From Thecamonas trahens ATCC 50062 (lineage: Eukaryota > Apusozoa > Apusomonadida > Apusomonadidae), in the NCBI RefSeq assembly GCF_000142905.1, contig NW_013657667.1:242831-306830 (forward strand): 64,000 nt of DNA, given 5' to 3'. Within the stretch, counting starts at the first letter, position 1; each line of letters opens with the position of its first letter. The notes under the pieces are model-generated. The model did not search any database. It was not told where the DNA came from and worked only from the letters and a program-made list of their open reading frames with translations. This document shows positions 29,709-39,784 of this stretch, in pieces. A program made the position numbers and the translations under genes.

Positions 29709-30208
29709 CCTTCTTCAGGAGTGATCCAGGGTCATCAGGCCGAACTTGTGCCTCTCGAGTTCTCTCGCCCCGTCAGCCGCACCACTGTCCGCCACCCGCC
29801 ACCACCCGCTACCCGCCGGCACTACCCGCCACCACCCCCACCCCACCCATCAGCATCAAACTTGCACATCACCTCTCTTGTAACCTGCGCACGTTTCTCT
29901 AGTTACTACAGTACGCACCATCCCGCAAATCCCTCCATGCCCCCCCCCCCCCCCCCCTCCCCGGCCCCCCCCCCCTTCCCTTCCTCTCCCCTTGTCTGCC
30001 TCCTGCACCCTTGCCGCGTCACAGGATGAGCACGCCCATCCCCCTGACCACAGCTGCAGGGTTTAGTGATGGTGGCCCACGCATCCTTCCCGCCCCCGGC
30101 TCCCTCTTCCACGGCCGTACACTCTGCTCGACCTCCCCCCATTCCCGATGTACCCCTCCGTCGCCTCCCCTCCTGCCTCACCCGCCCCTTTGCCATGTCC
30201 GCACCCAG
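29709..30208. promoter_or_regulatory. COMMD6-CLU intergenic region, C-rich
   Basis: 500 bases. Contains repeated CACCCGCC words (29790-29850) and two very long C runs (about 29941-29985), followed by further C/T-rich leader up to the CLU ATG at 30209. The frame open from 30011 upstream of the CLU start has low-quality codon use and is treated as 5'UTR. No RNA gene was seen. Confidence 0.5.
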
Positions 30209-33200
30209 ATGGAGGGCGACGCTGCCAAGCCCAACGCTTCATCCCCGCAGGTGACGCCCGCCGACGAGGCGGCACCTGCCGCTGCCGCTGCGGCTGCAGC
30301 AGCCGCGGCTGCGATCGCACCGGCGCCGGCCATGTGCCACATCAACATCGAGTACCGCTCGAACCTGGTCCTGACCAACCTCCAGCTGCCTGCGGCGTCG
30401 ATGGTCCTCGACCTGCACGGGACGGTCGAGCATGTGGCGGCCCTCGGCCACCTGACGTGCTTTGTCTTTGAGCTCGACGGCGTGCCGCTCCTCCCGTACA
30501 CACCGCTGAGCGAGCTGGGCGTCTCGTGCGACGCCGATGCGCCGTCGACGGTGGTCATTGTCGAGGACCTGTACGACCAGGTCTCGGCGCTCGCCCATGT
30601 CAAGCGCGTCTACGACCTAATGGCCCCGCTCGACGAGTTTGGCCTTCGCTCTTTGCCGGCTCGTCGCTCTCGTCGTCGCCGGCCTCGCTCAAGGTCGGCT
30701 CGCCATCGGTCCTTGCTGCGCTTGACGCCTCGTTCAACCTCTCCAAGGCGCTCGAGCCGGTGGTGACCGGGACTGAGGGCGATGAGGAGAAGCGGCGCGC
30801 CACTAAGCTCGCCAAGCTGTTCGAGTCGGCCGCTGCTGCTGGCATTCCCACGTCGACCAACAAGGGCAAGGGTAAGGGCAAGGGCAAGGGCAAGGGCAAG
30901 GGCAAGGGCAAGGGAAAGGGCAAGGCCTCGGAGCTTGCCATGAAGCGTGCCAAGACCTCGACCTACATCGCTATGTCTGGCTACAACCCTCCGCCGCAGA
31001 GCCGCGCCATGCAGGGCGATCTGTTCTACCTCGAGGTGACGACGCCCGAGGCTGTCGTCCACGTCACCGCCAACCCGTTCGGTTTCTACATTAACGGCTC
31101 CTCGCGTATGGCCTTTGACCCCGAACCGATCAAGGGTCCCCGCTCCGGTCAGGCCCACTCGCTCTTTGAGCTCCTCAGCTCGATCTCGTCCTCCTTCCGT
31201 GCCCTCTACAACACCCGCATCACCGAGGGTCAGCTCGTCCTCGAGTCCGGACTTGCCCCGTACCCCACCTTCTCGTGGACCGCCCGCCCGGCCGAGCACA
31301 CTTTTGACCCGACCCGGGCCGACGAGCAGCTCAACAAGAGCGTCAACGACTTTGCCGCCGGCCAGATCCGCGACTGGAACGAGGAGTTCCAGGTCGCCCG
31401 CTCGCCGCAGCCCGGCATGGCTGCCGGCTCCACCGAGGCTGCCGTCATGCAGGACGTCATGTACTCGCGCGCCCTCGCCGACTTTGTCGAGGCCGCTACC
31501 CTCGGCGCCAAGACCATCGTTTTCAACCTCAACTCGCTTCCGCCGCTCAACCCAACCGAGCCGCCGCACAAGCACCTTTTCCTCCTCGGCAAGATCTTCT
31601 ACCAGCTGCCGGGCCGCACCATGGCCGCCACCCGTGACGCCATTGTCAACGACGACGTCGAGGCCGAGCAGGCCTTCAACGACCTCGCCGCCGTCCGCCT
31701 CTACACCGCCGCCGTCCCCGACGGCCTCCACACTGTCGGCACGGTTGTCATTCGCTTCCGCGGCCACCTCGTTGTCGCCCAGACCATCATTCCGGGCGTC
31801 TTTACCGGCGACTGGTCCGACAAGCTCCTCTGCGGCTCGACTGAGCCGTCGCAGCCGTTTGCCTGGCGCGACGACGAGTTTATCGCCAAGATGAACGACG
31901 CCGCCGAAAAGCTCCACATTGCCGCGCGCTCTGTTGTCGACGGCGCCGGCGAGACCGTCACCACTTCGGCCTCGCTCGAGACAAAGGGCATCAAGGGCAC
32001 CGACGGCCGCTACTACATCATCGACCTTGGCGGCGCCCTGCCACGCGACACAAACTGGCTCGACAACACGGCCAACTCCAACATCGTCCACACACCCAAG
32101 GCCCTCCACATGTTCCTCGCCTCGCGCACCCTCCAGCACCGAATCGAGTACACCCGCAAGCACGTTGCCGCCCGCTCGGCCGCTGCCGGCGACGCTGACG
32201 CGCCTGCCGACGCCGACCCCAATGCGCCTGCGGCCGACAACGCCGAAGTCGCCCCTGCTGCCGGCGACGCTGTTGCTGAAGCCAAGGCTGCCGCCGAGGC
32301 CAAGGCCGCCGCCGACGCGCCCGCGCCCGAGGCCGGCGAGCCCACTGGCGAGCCTTCCGCCGAGCTGCCCGAGTTTGAGCCGCTCGAGCCAATGCTGTTC
32401 AACGTCAACCTCTTCCGCTCGGTCTCGTTCCCCGACGCCGACGCCGAGCTTATCGAGGCCGACAAGGCCAACCTGGAGGCTCTCGGCGCCTTTGTCAACG
32501 ATCAGGTCGTTCCGACCGTTGTTAAGAAGCTGCTCTCGGTCGAGCGTCCGTCGAACGCGGTCGCCCTCGCCGACATGATGGCCGACTACGGCTTGCAGCC
32601 GCGATACCTCGGCCGCGTCCGTGCCCGCATCCCGACCCAGGCCGCAGTCGCCGTCAAGCTCGTCACCACCGAGATGGTCGTCACCGTCGCTGCCGACGTC
32701 TACAACGTCCTCGTCCGCGACGTCCCCGCTCACGTTCTCGGCGCCTCTACCGCCCACTTCCTCAACTGCCTCTTCTCGACCTCGTCGCTCTCCGCTGACG
32801 ATGCTCCGGTCATGGTCCGCAAGGCCCGCGCCGCCACCCGCGCCGCCGCCGCCCGCCGCCTCGCGCTCGCTCACGGCAAGACCGTCTCCCTGGACGACGT
32901 CGTCTTTATGGGTGAGCTCACGCGCACCTCGCTCTGGGAGCTCCTCAACGCCCGCGGCGTCGCCCACTTTGGCGTCGAGCTGTTCCCGGCGCCTGCCGAG
33001 GGCGACGACTCGCCGGCGTACATCCTCTCTAACGACACTTGGTCCGGCGAGAATGCCTTTGACTCGCTCCGTTCGTTCTGCGAGAAGACCGGCCTGCAGC
33101 TCAACGCCGCTGCCCCGCTCGCTATCAAGGAGCGCGTGCCGTTCACCCCCGCCCACATCCTCGACCTCCAGCCGCGCGTCTACTTTAACCGTGACACCGC

Positions 33201-34134
33201 CACAACCAACGACACCCTCGACCGTGCCACCAAGGCGCTCCAGCATGGCAAGCCCGAGCTCGCCGTCCGCTACCTTCGCCTCGTCCAGGACGTCTGCCTC
33301 CGCCGCACCGGCTCGCTGCTGAGTGAGGACATGGCGCGCTGCTTCACCCTCCTGGCCATGATCGAGCTCCAGGCCGGTGAGGCCGTCTCGGCTGTTCACC
33401 TTGCCCGCAAGTCGGTTGTCATCGCCGAGCGGGTCACCGGCGTCGCCTCGGATGTCACCGCCCGCGCCTACCACATCCTCGGCTCGGTCGCCCACGCCCT
33501 CAAGAAGCCGCTCGAGGCCTTCAAGTACCTGCTGCGCGCCCGCAACATCCTGGAAGTCGTCACTTCGATCCCCTCGGTCAATCTCGCCGACATCGACCAG
33601 GCCCTCGCGTCGGCCCTCCTCGACCTCCAGCTCCCGCAGGTCGCACGCATCTACGCCACCAATGCCCTCTTCATCTACGAGTCCATCTTTGGCGGCGGCG
33701 CACGCGTCCTCGCTGACCCCATCCGCATCCTCGCCCAGGCCTACCAGGGCTGCGGCCAGTTCGACCAGGCCGCCAAGCTCGAGCGCGCCCGCCACGACAT
33801 CATCCGCAGCATGTTCCCGCAGGAGCACCAGGTTGTCATCGAGTCGCGTAACTTTATCGCCACCTGCCTCCGCCACCACATCGACCGCGCCCAGAAGCAG
33901 GATTCGGAGCGCCGCGCCATCGAGGCCTCCATCGCCAAGATCGACGCCGGCGAGGTCGACTCGCTCACCGACGCCGAGTCCATCGAGTTCCTCACCCGCG
34001 CCGCCGCCGCCGGCGTCAACCTCTCCTCGCTCCCGCTCAACGCCAAGGTTGACTACGTCACCGGCAACAGCCAGAATCAGGGCAAGGGCAAGGGTAAGGG
34101 CAAGGGCAAGAAGGCCAAGTCCAACCGCAAGTAA
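30209..34134 (+). CDS. CLU: clustered mitochondria protein homologue (CLU/TIF31)
   Basis: About 1,309 residues from the ATG at 30209, in the usual size range for CLU. After an Ala-rich leader comes the CLU N-terminal ubiquitin-like region (INIEYRSNLVLTNLQL to ELGVSCDADAP). A (GK)11 linker follows, then the GSKG-like region DLFYLEVTTPEAVVHVTANP. The CLU central domain includes DWNEEFQVARSPQPG, and an eIF3-p135-like segment follows. C-terminal TPRs include LLAMIELQAGEAVSAVHLAR and ILGSVAHALKKPLEAFKYLL. A second (GK)n tail ends it. CLU is a cytosolic RNA-binding protein that distributes mitochondria and supports translation of mitochondrial-protein mRNAs. The frame breaks once at the T run 30652-30654, between DEFGLRS and AGSSLSSS; one missing T accounts for it. 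Confidence 0.9.
30864..30925. repeat. GGCAAG hexanucleotide repeat coding for (Gly-Lys)n
   Basis: About ten copies of GGCAAG with two substitutions, encoding alternating Gly and Lys inside CLU. A shorter copy of the same repeat (about 34079-34110) encodes the CLU C-terminus. Confidence 0.9.
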
Positions 34135-34284
34135 ATCGCTTGACATTCGTCGTCTCGAGCCGCGTCCGTCTCTTTGCCGCCGTCACCCATGTCCGGCACT
34201 CGCCTTCACCGCCGTCGTCGACTCCGAGCGCTCACCCGGCAGGCAGGACCCCACTCCTCTCCCCCTCCCCCCTCCCCCCTCTCC

Positions 34285-36453
34285 ATGGCGGCCCGGACTC
34301 CGTCGCGGCGCTCAGGCCACTCGGCACAATTTGACCCGCAGTCGGGCGTCATGGTCGTTCTCGGTGGCTACCGCCCGCCGCGGGTCCGCTTCACCGACCT
34401 CCATTGTCTCTCGGTCCACACCGTCGAGTGGGAGGTGGCAGCCGGCGCAGACAAGCCGCGCTCACCGGAAGCATCCTCGCCAGGCTCCTCCGCTCCGCCC
34501 CCCACCACAGGAGCGCCTGTGGCTGGAGGACATGGCTTCAACAACATGCTCCCGGACCTCCTCGCCCACATCCTTAACGCCGGCGCCGCGGGCCTGGCCG
34601 CCAACAACGAGCTGCAGACCGCTCTCAGCGAAGCTGCAGCGGCATCGGCCGAGGCCGAGGCTGGTCGCGATGCCCGGCCGGTGCGCTACTGGATGGAAGA
34701 TGAGAGCGACGACCCTGCGCCATCGTCACTCATCTCGCACACCTCGGTGCTGGACGGCGCCATCTTGCTCTCGTTTGGTGGCTCGGACGTCGACTTTGGC
34801 CTGTCGTCGTCGGCAGCCTTTCATGCCGTTTCGCTGGCGGCCATGCTCCGGCCAGACTCGAGCCACGACCGCATGATGTGGCGCTCGGTGGCACTGACGC
34901 CACTGGTGCCCATCGAAGCCGATCCGCCGTACCCCGGGCTTGACGGCGTCGCCCGCGAGCCGCTGGCGCCCGAGCCGAGCTACGGCTCGACCTTGGTCCT
35001 TCGCCCGGACACTCTCGAGTTGTATTTGTTTGGCGGAACTTCGGGCCGCAACTTTTTCTCCAACCTCTACTGCCTCGACGCCGCGGCGTCGACCATTCAG
35101 ATGCTGGTTCCACCGTACCGCGGCGCCGACCCGTTGGCCGCCATGGCTGCAGGCCAGCCGGTTCCACCCTGTGCACCACACGGCCGTTATCGTGCTGCAG
35201 CCATTGCCACCCACACTCACATGTGGATTGTCGGCGGTGGTGCCGTCTCACCTCTCGTCTTTCTCCGCCTCTCCGACATTGACATGCCGCCATCCTTCCG
35301 TCGACGCTTTGGGTGGAGCATCGACGAGGACGACATCATGGAGACGTTCTTCCAAGTTCCGACGTCCGTCCCGGTCGCCATCTCTATGTACACGTACGAG
35401 TTTGCCACCCGTGAGTGGCGGCGCATCGTCCCCCCGAGTCTGACCGGGCGAGGTCTGCCGACCGACGACGAGGTTGCCAGCCCGTCTAACCCGACGCGGC
35501 CGCAGCAGCCGATGCCACGGCGGTGTCACTCGCTGTCGTACGATTCAGTCCGCAACGTCGGATACATGTATGGTGGCACTACCGGCTCCGTCGTTCTCGA
35601 CGACCTGTGGCAGCTGGATCTGGCGACCGGCGCTTGGTCCTGTCTCATTGCGCCTTCAACGCTGCCCGAACCCGAGCCGGCCGCCGACGGCGAGCCCGGC
35701 GTCGCAGCCCTTGTTCTCGACGATGACCTCGACGACGGTTTGGGCGAATACGACTATGAGTACGGCACAGATGACGATGAGAGCGACGACGCCGGCTCGG
35801 ATGAGTACGACGAGTACTCCGAGTCGGCCGGCTCGTTTGAAGGTGACGAAAGTGTTCTCAACAACGTCCAGGGCTTGCTCGATGCCGTGGCTCCGGGAGG
35901 CTTTGGTCCGATGACGCCCCCCGGCTCTGGTCAAGGCGCTGCCGCCTCGTTTACAGCTGGTGCTGTCGACGCTGCCTATGACGCTGCCTCTCCCGGCCCT
36001 GCGCCCACCCTTGACGACGCGAGCCGCGCTCGGATCCACGGCGCCATCCACATCCCCACCGGCCCCGGTCTCCCGCCGCCGACCTACTTTCACTCGTCGG
36101 TTTACGATTCGTATACTCAGCGGCTGGTTCTGTTTGGTGGCTGCCTTGACAACGATGGCAACAATCAGTCGTCGCTCCGCCGGACCAACAAGGTCTCGGT
36201 CGTCCAGATTGGGGTGCCGTCGCTCGAAGCGCTGGCGACCACCGCCGTCGCTTGCGCTGCCCAGGACCTGAGACTCACCCGCGACTCGCTAGCCGGAGTT
36301 CTCCCGTCGCGGATCCTTGACCGGATATTTGCCCTTGCCCCGCCTCTGGGTGCGGTCCAGCCTGCCATAGACGATAGCGCCAGGCACGAGGCGGCGTCGA
36401 CCGCCGGCCAGCCCCCCGGCGAGACAGCTGGCGCGGCCACACTGCACTCATGA
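34285..36453 (+). CDS. kelch-repeat beta-propeller protein
   Basis: Single exon, 722 residues from the ATG at 34285. Upstream in-frame sequence is a C/T tract and is taken as leader. Kelch units are seen as FDPQSGVMVVLGGY, LDGAILLSFGGSDV, LELYLFGGTSGRNFFSNLY, THMWIVGGGA, VGYMYGGTTGSVVLDDLWQL and LVLFGGCLDNDG. This makes about six blades, with long insertions. An acidic stretch (bases about 35720-35850, rich in Asp, Glu and Tyr) lies between blades five and six. A weak cyclin-box/F-box-like leucine-rich helix near the C-terminus (PSRILDRIFALAPPL) is not secure. Likely a scaffold; partners are unknown. The stop codon overlaps the VMA21 start. Confidence 0.8.
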   Translation: MAARTPSRRSGHSAQFDPQSGVMVVLGGYRPPRVRFTDLHCLSVHTVEWEVAAGADKPRSPEASSPGSSAPPPTTGAPVAGGHGFNNMLPDLLAHILNAGAAGLAANNELQTALSEAAAASAEAEAGRDARPVRYWMEDESDDPAPSSLISHTSVLDGAILLSFGGSDVDFGLSSSAAFHAVSLAAMLRPDSSHDRMMWRSVALTPLVPIEADPPYPGLDGVAREPLAPEPSYGSTLVLRPDTLELYLFGGTSGRNFFSNLYCLDAAASTIQMLVPPYRGADPLAAMAAGQPVPPCAPHGRYRAAAIATHTHMWIVGGGAVSPLVFLRLSDIDMPPSFRRRFGWSIDEDDIMETFFQVPTSVPVAISMYTYEFATREWRRIVPPSLTGRGLPTDDEVASPSNPTRPQQPMPRRCHSLSYDSVRNVGYMYGGTTGSVVLDDLWQLDLATGAWSCLIAPSTLPEPEPAADGEPGVAALVLDDDLDDGLGEYDYEYGTDDDESDDAGSDEYDEYSESAGSFEGDESVLNNVQGLLDAVAPGGFGPMTPPGSGQGAAASFTAGAVDAAYDAASPGPAPTLDDASRARIHGAIHIPTGPGLPPPTYFHSSVYDSYTQRLVLFGGCLDNDGNNQSSLRRTNKVSVVQIGVPSLEALATTAVACAAQDLRLTRDSLAGVLPSRILDRIFALAPPLGAVQPAIDDSARHEAASTAGQPPGETAGAATLHS

Positions 36454-36575
36454 GCAGCGCGGCAAGTGAACCCGCGTCGAGCGAGAAGCCGAGCGAGAAG
36501 CCGAGCTTTGGGGAGGGCATCAAGCGCATCCTTGAGTAAGTTGGGCAGGTAGTGTGATATTATGTGATGTTATGT

Positions 36576-36642
<67 letters not shown>

Positions 36643-36956
36643 TGCTCACACCGGCGGCGGACGTGGCGTGGGCGGCGTGTGGGCGGGACGGACCGAGGAA
36701 GCATAGCGAACCGGACAATGCACCTGTGGTGCGGCGGCTGCTGACCACGTCTGCAGCCATGGTTGTGGTCCCACTGGGTGTGCTGTATGCGGTGCGGTAC
36801 GGCGTGCTGCCGGCAATGGTTCCAGACATCACCGACTCGGACGCCACCCTCTATGGCGGGCTGGCGGCGGTGGTGTCCGTCAACGCTGTCATTGCGGTGT
36901 ATGCATACCTGGCATACCTTGACGATGATTCCGATGCGCGCCGCAAGCGGATGTAA
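36450..36956 (+). CDS. VMA21: V-ATPase assembly factor VMA21
   Basis: Exons 36450-36535 and 36707-36956 with a 171-base GTAAGT...TAG intron in phase 2; 111 residues, against about 101 in human. Exon 1 is Ser/Glu-rich and cytosolic. Exon 2 has two transmembrane helices: LLTTSAAMVVVPLGVLYAVR and, after a short lumenal DSDATLYGG loop, LAAVVSVNAVIAVYAYLAYL. The short charged tail DDDSDARRKRM corresponds to the ER-retrieval end of the family. The helix-loop-helix pattern with a Pro in the first helix fits VMA21, the ER chaperone for the V-ATPase V0 ring. The ATG shares bases with the TGA of the kelch gene (ATGA). It converges with MED10, with 18 bases between. Confidence 0.88.
36579..36641. repeat. 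(GT)31 microsatellite inside VMA21 intron
   Basis: Uninterrupted GT dinucleotides, about 31 units, 43 bases after the VMA21 5' splice site. Likely polymorphic in length. Confidence 0.97.
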
Positions 36957-36974
36957 GTGCGGCCGATGGTCCCT

Positions 36975-37574
36975 TTATGCGGCGTCGTCGGCAGCAGAGA
37001 CGCGGTCTGCAGCATCGTCCGGCGGTAGCTGCCCACTTGCCGCCAGGGCGTCATGCAGTGCTGAGGCAAAGGCATCGAGGGCAACAACCTCGCCGTGGAC
37101 CTTGGTGTTGAGCTCCTTGAGCTTGTTGAGATTGGCAGTCGAGAACGCGTCGGTGGCCAGGCCGTGATCGACGTAGTGGACGACTTGGCGCGGGACGGTG
37201 GACGTCAGCTCTGCTGCTGCGGTATCGATGTCTGCGTACAGTTGAATGATCGAATTGCTGTCCAGTAGTAGAGGGAGAAGTAGAAGATGTGAGTGGAAGG
37301 CGGCAGCTGTAGCTGTAGCCGCGAAAGCGAAGGCACTTGCAGATCGCCCCGCCCCCTTCCCCCTCCTCCCGTCTCCCCCCCTCCCCCCTCTCCCCCTCCC
37401 CCTCCCCCACCATCGTCATTTCCCAACCTACATCCGCGCATTCAAAGCCATCTGCGAGCCCTCTCCCTGGAACTCCTCGACAGTGACGGTCACCTGGCGA
37501 AGTTCTTCCATGACGTTGTCCACCATGCCCAGGGCAGCTTCCAGCCGCTGGCCCTCGCTCTCGCTCTCGGCCAT
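36975..37574 (-). CDS. MED10: Mediator complex subunit 10
   Basis: Exons 37574-37432 and 37257-36975 with a 174-base GTAGGT...CAG intron in phase 2; 141 residues, against 135 in human (from memory). Exon 1 encodes an N-terminal helix ending in VTVEEFQGEGSQMALNAR. Exon 2 continues with INSIIQLYADIDTAAAELT. The MED10 signature then reads VPRQVVHYVDHGLATDAFST, followed by the helix KLKELNTKVHGEVVALDAFA. This corresponds to the V-P-L-E-V-x-x-Y-I-D-x-G-R-N-P block of the family. Two changes are notable: the R-N-P after the Gly reads L-A-T, and the C-terminal tail is short and acidic. The middle module of Mediator bridges activators and RNA polymerase II. The joined protein only appears once the intron is removed. 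Confidence 0.88.
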
Positions 37575-37579
37575 GAGCA

Positions 37580-37616
37580 AGACAGCAGACAGCAGACAGC
37601 AGACAGCAGACAGCAG
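37580..37616. repeat. 7-bp tandem repeat (AGACAGC), five copies
   Basis: AGACAGC repeated five times, followed by a degenerate CCAGCCACCAGTCAACAGCAA region to about 37690. It lies between the divergent starts of MED10 (37574) and the phosphopantetheinyl transferase (37795). The last 30 bases before 37795 are a C14-containing pyrimidine tract. Confidence 0.9.
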
Positions 37617-37794
37617 GCCACAGCCACCAGCCACCAGTCAACAGCAACCAGCCACCAGCCAACAGCAACAACCACGCACCAGCAACCAGCCAGGCCTCTT
37701 CTGTCTCTCCTGTGTCTCTCCTCCCCGCCGACTGGTCAGAGCGAAGTGTGCGTCTCTGCCACCGCTCTCTCCCCCCCCCCCCCCCTCCCTTCTC

Positions 37795-38697
37795 ATGGCT
37801 GCTCAAGCTCCCCTCCCCCTCCCCCTCCTCCTCCTCCACGCCGTCGACTGCACAGGCTGGGAGCCCTCGCCTCACACATGGGTCGCTGTCACCGCCGCCC
37901 TCGACCCCATAGAGGCCGCCCGTATTGCACGCTTTGTCTTTCCTCGTGACGCCCGGGCATCGGCTTGTGGCCGTCTGCTGCTGCGCCTGCTGCTGGCCAC
38001 GGTGCTGGCTGGGAACGAGGCCGATCCTTGTGGCCTGGATCTGGTGCTGCATCGAACTGAGCGCGGCCGGCCGCAGCTGGCTGATCCGGCGCCCGGCGTC
38101 GACGCCAACATCTCCCATCACGGCAGGTGGGTCGTCGGCGCTGCGATCGGGTGTGGGTCGGATGCACCCGATGCGCGAGTCGGCATTGATGTTGTCACGC
38201 TCGCAGTCCGCGGCCTCGATTGTAACGCCTCGGAGACAGACGCACTGAGCGCTGTCGAGACGTACCTGACCGACTTTGCATCGGTGTTGACGCCTGCCGA
38301 GCGCGCTGCGCTCCGCTCGCCAAAGCTAGGCTGGCGGGCAAGAGTCAAGACCTTCTTCATTACCTGGGCGGTCAAGGAGGCGATTGTCAAGGCGCTCGGC
38401 GACGGTCTGGCCTACGGTCTGGCCAACATTGACGTCGCCTTGGCCGACGGTGGCGTATTAGCTGATATGGAGCTGACACGTGGTGTCGTCGAGCCACTGC
38501 AACTGAGCATCACTCTCTCCGGCAAGGTTGCCGACGGTTGGGCGTTTGCCGTTGGCGCACTGCCGACAGACGATGAGCTTGTCGGCGACTATGGTGCATC
38601 AGTAGTGGCACTTGCGGTGCAGAGCGCCGACATGCTTCCACCAGAGCCCATCCCCATGGTCATGCACCATGCCGCTGATTTGCTGCAGAGTCGGTAA
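37795..38697 (+). CDS. 4'-phosphopantetheinyl transferase (Sfp/AASDHPPT type)
   Basis: Single exon, 300 residues from the ATG at 37795; human AASDHPPT has about 309. The two family motifs are present: RVGIDVVTL (about residue 130) with the Mg-binding Asp, and FFITWAVKEAIVKALGDGLA (about residue 190) with the W-x-x-K-E-A block. The pseudo-twofold N-terminal half has the usual RFVFPRDARASACGRLLLR start and NISHHGRWVVGAA, which binds the CoA 3'-phosphate region. It attaches phosphopantetheine from CoA to acyl carrier proteins, for example mitochondrial ACP or fatty-acid/polyketide synthases. The frame is open upstream to 37246, but that stretch is repeat and tract sequence. Its 3' end overlaps the next gene by 38 bases. 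Confidence 0.92.
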   Translation: MAAQAPLPLPLLLLHAVDCTGWEPSPHTWVAVTAALDPIEAARIARFVFPRDARASACGRLLLRLLLATVLAGNEADPCGLDLVLHRTERGRPQLADPAPGVDANISHHGRWVVGAAIGCGSDAPDARVGIDVVTLAVRGLDCNASETDALSAVETYLTDFASVLTPAERAALRSPKLGWRARVKTFFITWAVKEAIVKALGDGLAYGLANIDVALADGGVLADMELTRGVVEPLQLSITLSGKVADGWAFAVGALPTDDELVGDYGASVVALAVQSADMLPPEPIPMVMHHAADLLQSR

Positions 38698-39784
38698 AGT
38701 GCTCCAACTTGTGGACAAAGGCCATCCGCTGGCTCTCAAGCGAGAGCGACGGTCTTGCTGCGTCCTGCATCCACCACAGCGGTGCCGGGATCATAGTCGA
38801 AGAGAACGAAGCGCTTGCCGCGGCCGAGCTACTACTCCTCGCGTTGGCGCTAAAGGCAATGACGTCGGCGATGCGGGTACCCAGCGCGGAGATCGCGATC
38901 TCGATATGGCGTGGCTTGTACCACGGCGGAAGAATGGCGTCGGGCACCTCGTAGTCGGGAAGGAGAAAGAGGAACACCCGAGTGGCAAAAACTTCCACAG
39001 GAACGCCCGTGGCACGGCTCAGTGCATGCAACGGGTTCCTTGCGATGAGCGCTAGCGCTCGGAGCTCGGGGATGAGGATGACAGCCCGAAGCGCAGCAGC
39101 AGACAGCGGACGGGCGGCCAGCCGTGCAGCAAGCTCCATGGACGCGAGGGAGGCATGGAACGACACAAAGACGCCCGGAAGTCGGCTTTCCCACTCGGCA
39201 ATCACCGCGCGCGCCATTCGCCTCGCGCGCAGAAGCGTGCGCTCGCGGTCGTCGTCCTTGGTGGCGACGCCAAGCGCCCTGCGGATGACAGACGCCACAC
39301 AATCTATGGCGACAGCGTGCAGCCGAACGGTACTGTCCTGCTCGGCCGGAACAACGTAGCCGGCTCTCGCCACATCTTTCTGGATGCCTCGGTCGGCAGT
39401 GGAGGCAAGGGCGGCGACGATGGCCTCGTCCGGGATGTTGCGGTGCGAGTCGAGAAAGAGCGGGCGAAGGACTGGATGGGAGATAGCCGGCGCCCATCCG
39501 GACCACGATGGGTTCGCTGCCTGGTCCTCGGACGCCCGCTCTAGCCTGTTCAAAAAGCTAAGCACTCGTCCCGCAGCCTCTGATCGCCTCGCACCGCGGG
39601 CGGCGTCGGCGGCCGCCCGGAGCTCGACGCGAGCTGAGAGCTCATCCGGCGCGAGCATGCACTGCGTGCCCGCGGAGGCGCACCGGTCGCATGCCTCACC
39701 GCCAGACGGCTTCATACATACTGTGTAGTCGGCAAAACAGAGCGCACACGGTGGCGCAACCCGTTGCCCGCTTCCAGAGGCCAT
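38660..39784 (-). CDS. protein with a Zn2Cys6-spaced cysteine cluster
   Basis: Single exon, 374 residues from the ATG at 39784. Six cysteines near the N-terminus are spaced C-x2-C-x6-C-x8-C-x2-C-x6-C (CALCFADYTVC, then ACDRCASAGTQC). This is exactly the spacing of fungal binuclear zinc-cluster transcription factors. The basic residues usual between Cys2 and Cys3 are absent, so DNA contact is doubtful. The next part, about residues 45-70, is helical and charged (VELRAAADAARGARRSEAAG), where fungal factors have a dimerisation coil. The rest (about 300 residues) is Ala/Leu-rich and helical, with no family I recognise. Candidate regulator; it could equally be an unrelated zinc-binding protein. 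The 3' end overlaps the phosphopantetheinyl transferase gene by 38 bases. Confidence 0.6.
   Translation of the reverse strand: MASGSGQRVAPPCALCFADYTVCMKPSGGEACDRCASAGTQCMLAPDELSARVELRAAADAARGARRSEAAGRVLSFLNRLERASEDQAANPSWSGWAPAISHPVLRPLFLDSHRNIPDEAIVAALASTADRGIQKDVARAGYVVPAEQDSTVRLHAVAIDCVASVIRRALGVATKDDDRERTLLRARRMARAVIAEWESRLPGVFVSFHASLASMELAARLAARPLSAAALRAVILIPELRALALIARNPLHALSRATGVPVEVFATRVFLFLLPDYEVPDAILPPWYKPRHIEIAISALGTRIADVIAFSANARSSSSAAASASFSSTMIPAPLWWMQDAARPSLSLESQRMAFVHKLEHFTDSAANQRHGA

Noticed and set aside
30011-30208. Upstream extension of CLU to an earlier ATG
   Set aside because: Poor codon use and tract sequence; the ATG at 30209 gives a normal-length CLU.
30610-34146. 1,178-codon open frame antisense to CLU
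   Set aside because: It is open only because G/C third positions in CLU avoid stops on the other strand. Its translation is Gly/Glu/Val low complexity with no domain.
37051-38121. 356-codon minus-strand frame over MED10 and the phosphopantetheinyl transferase
   Set aside because: Wrong frame for MED10, reads through its intron and repeats; a shadow.
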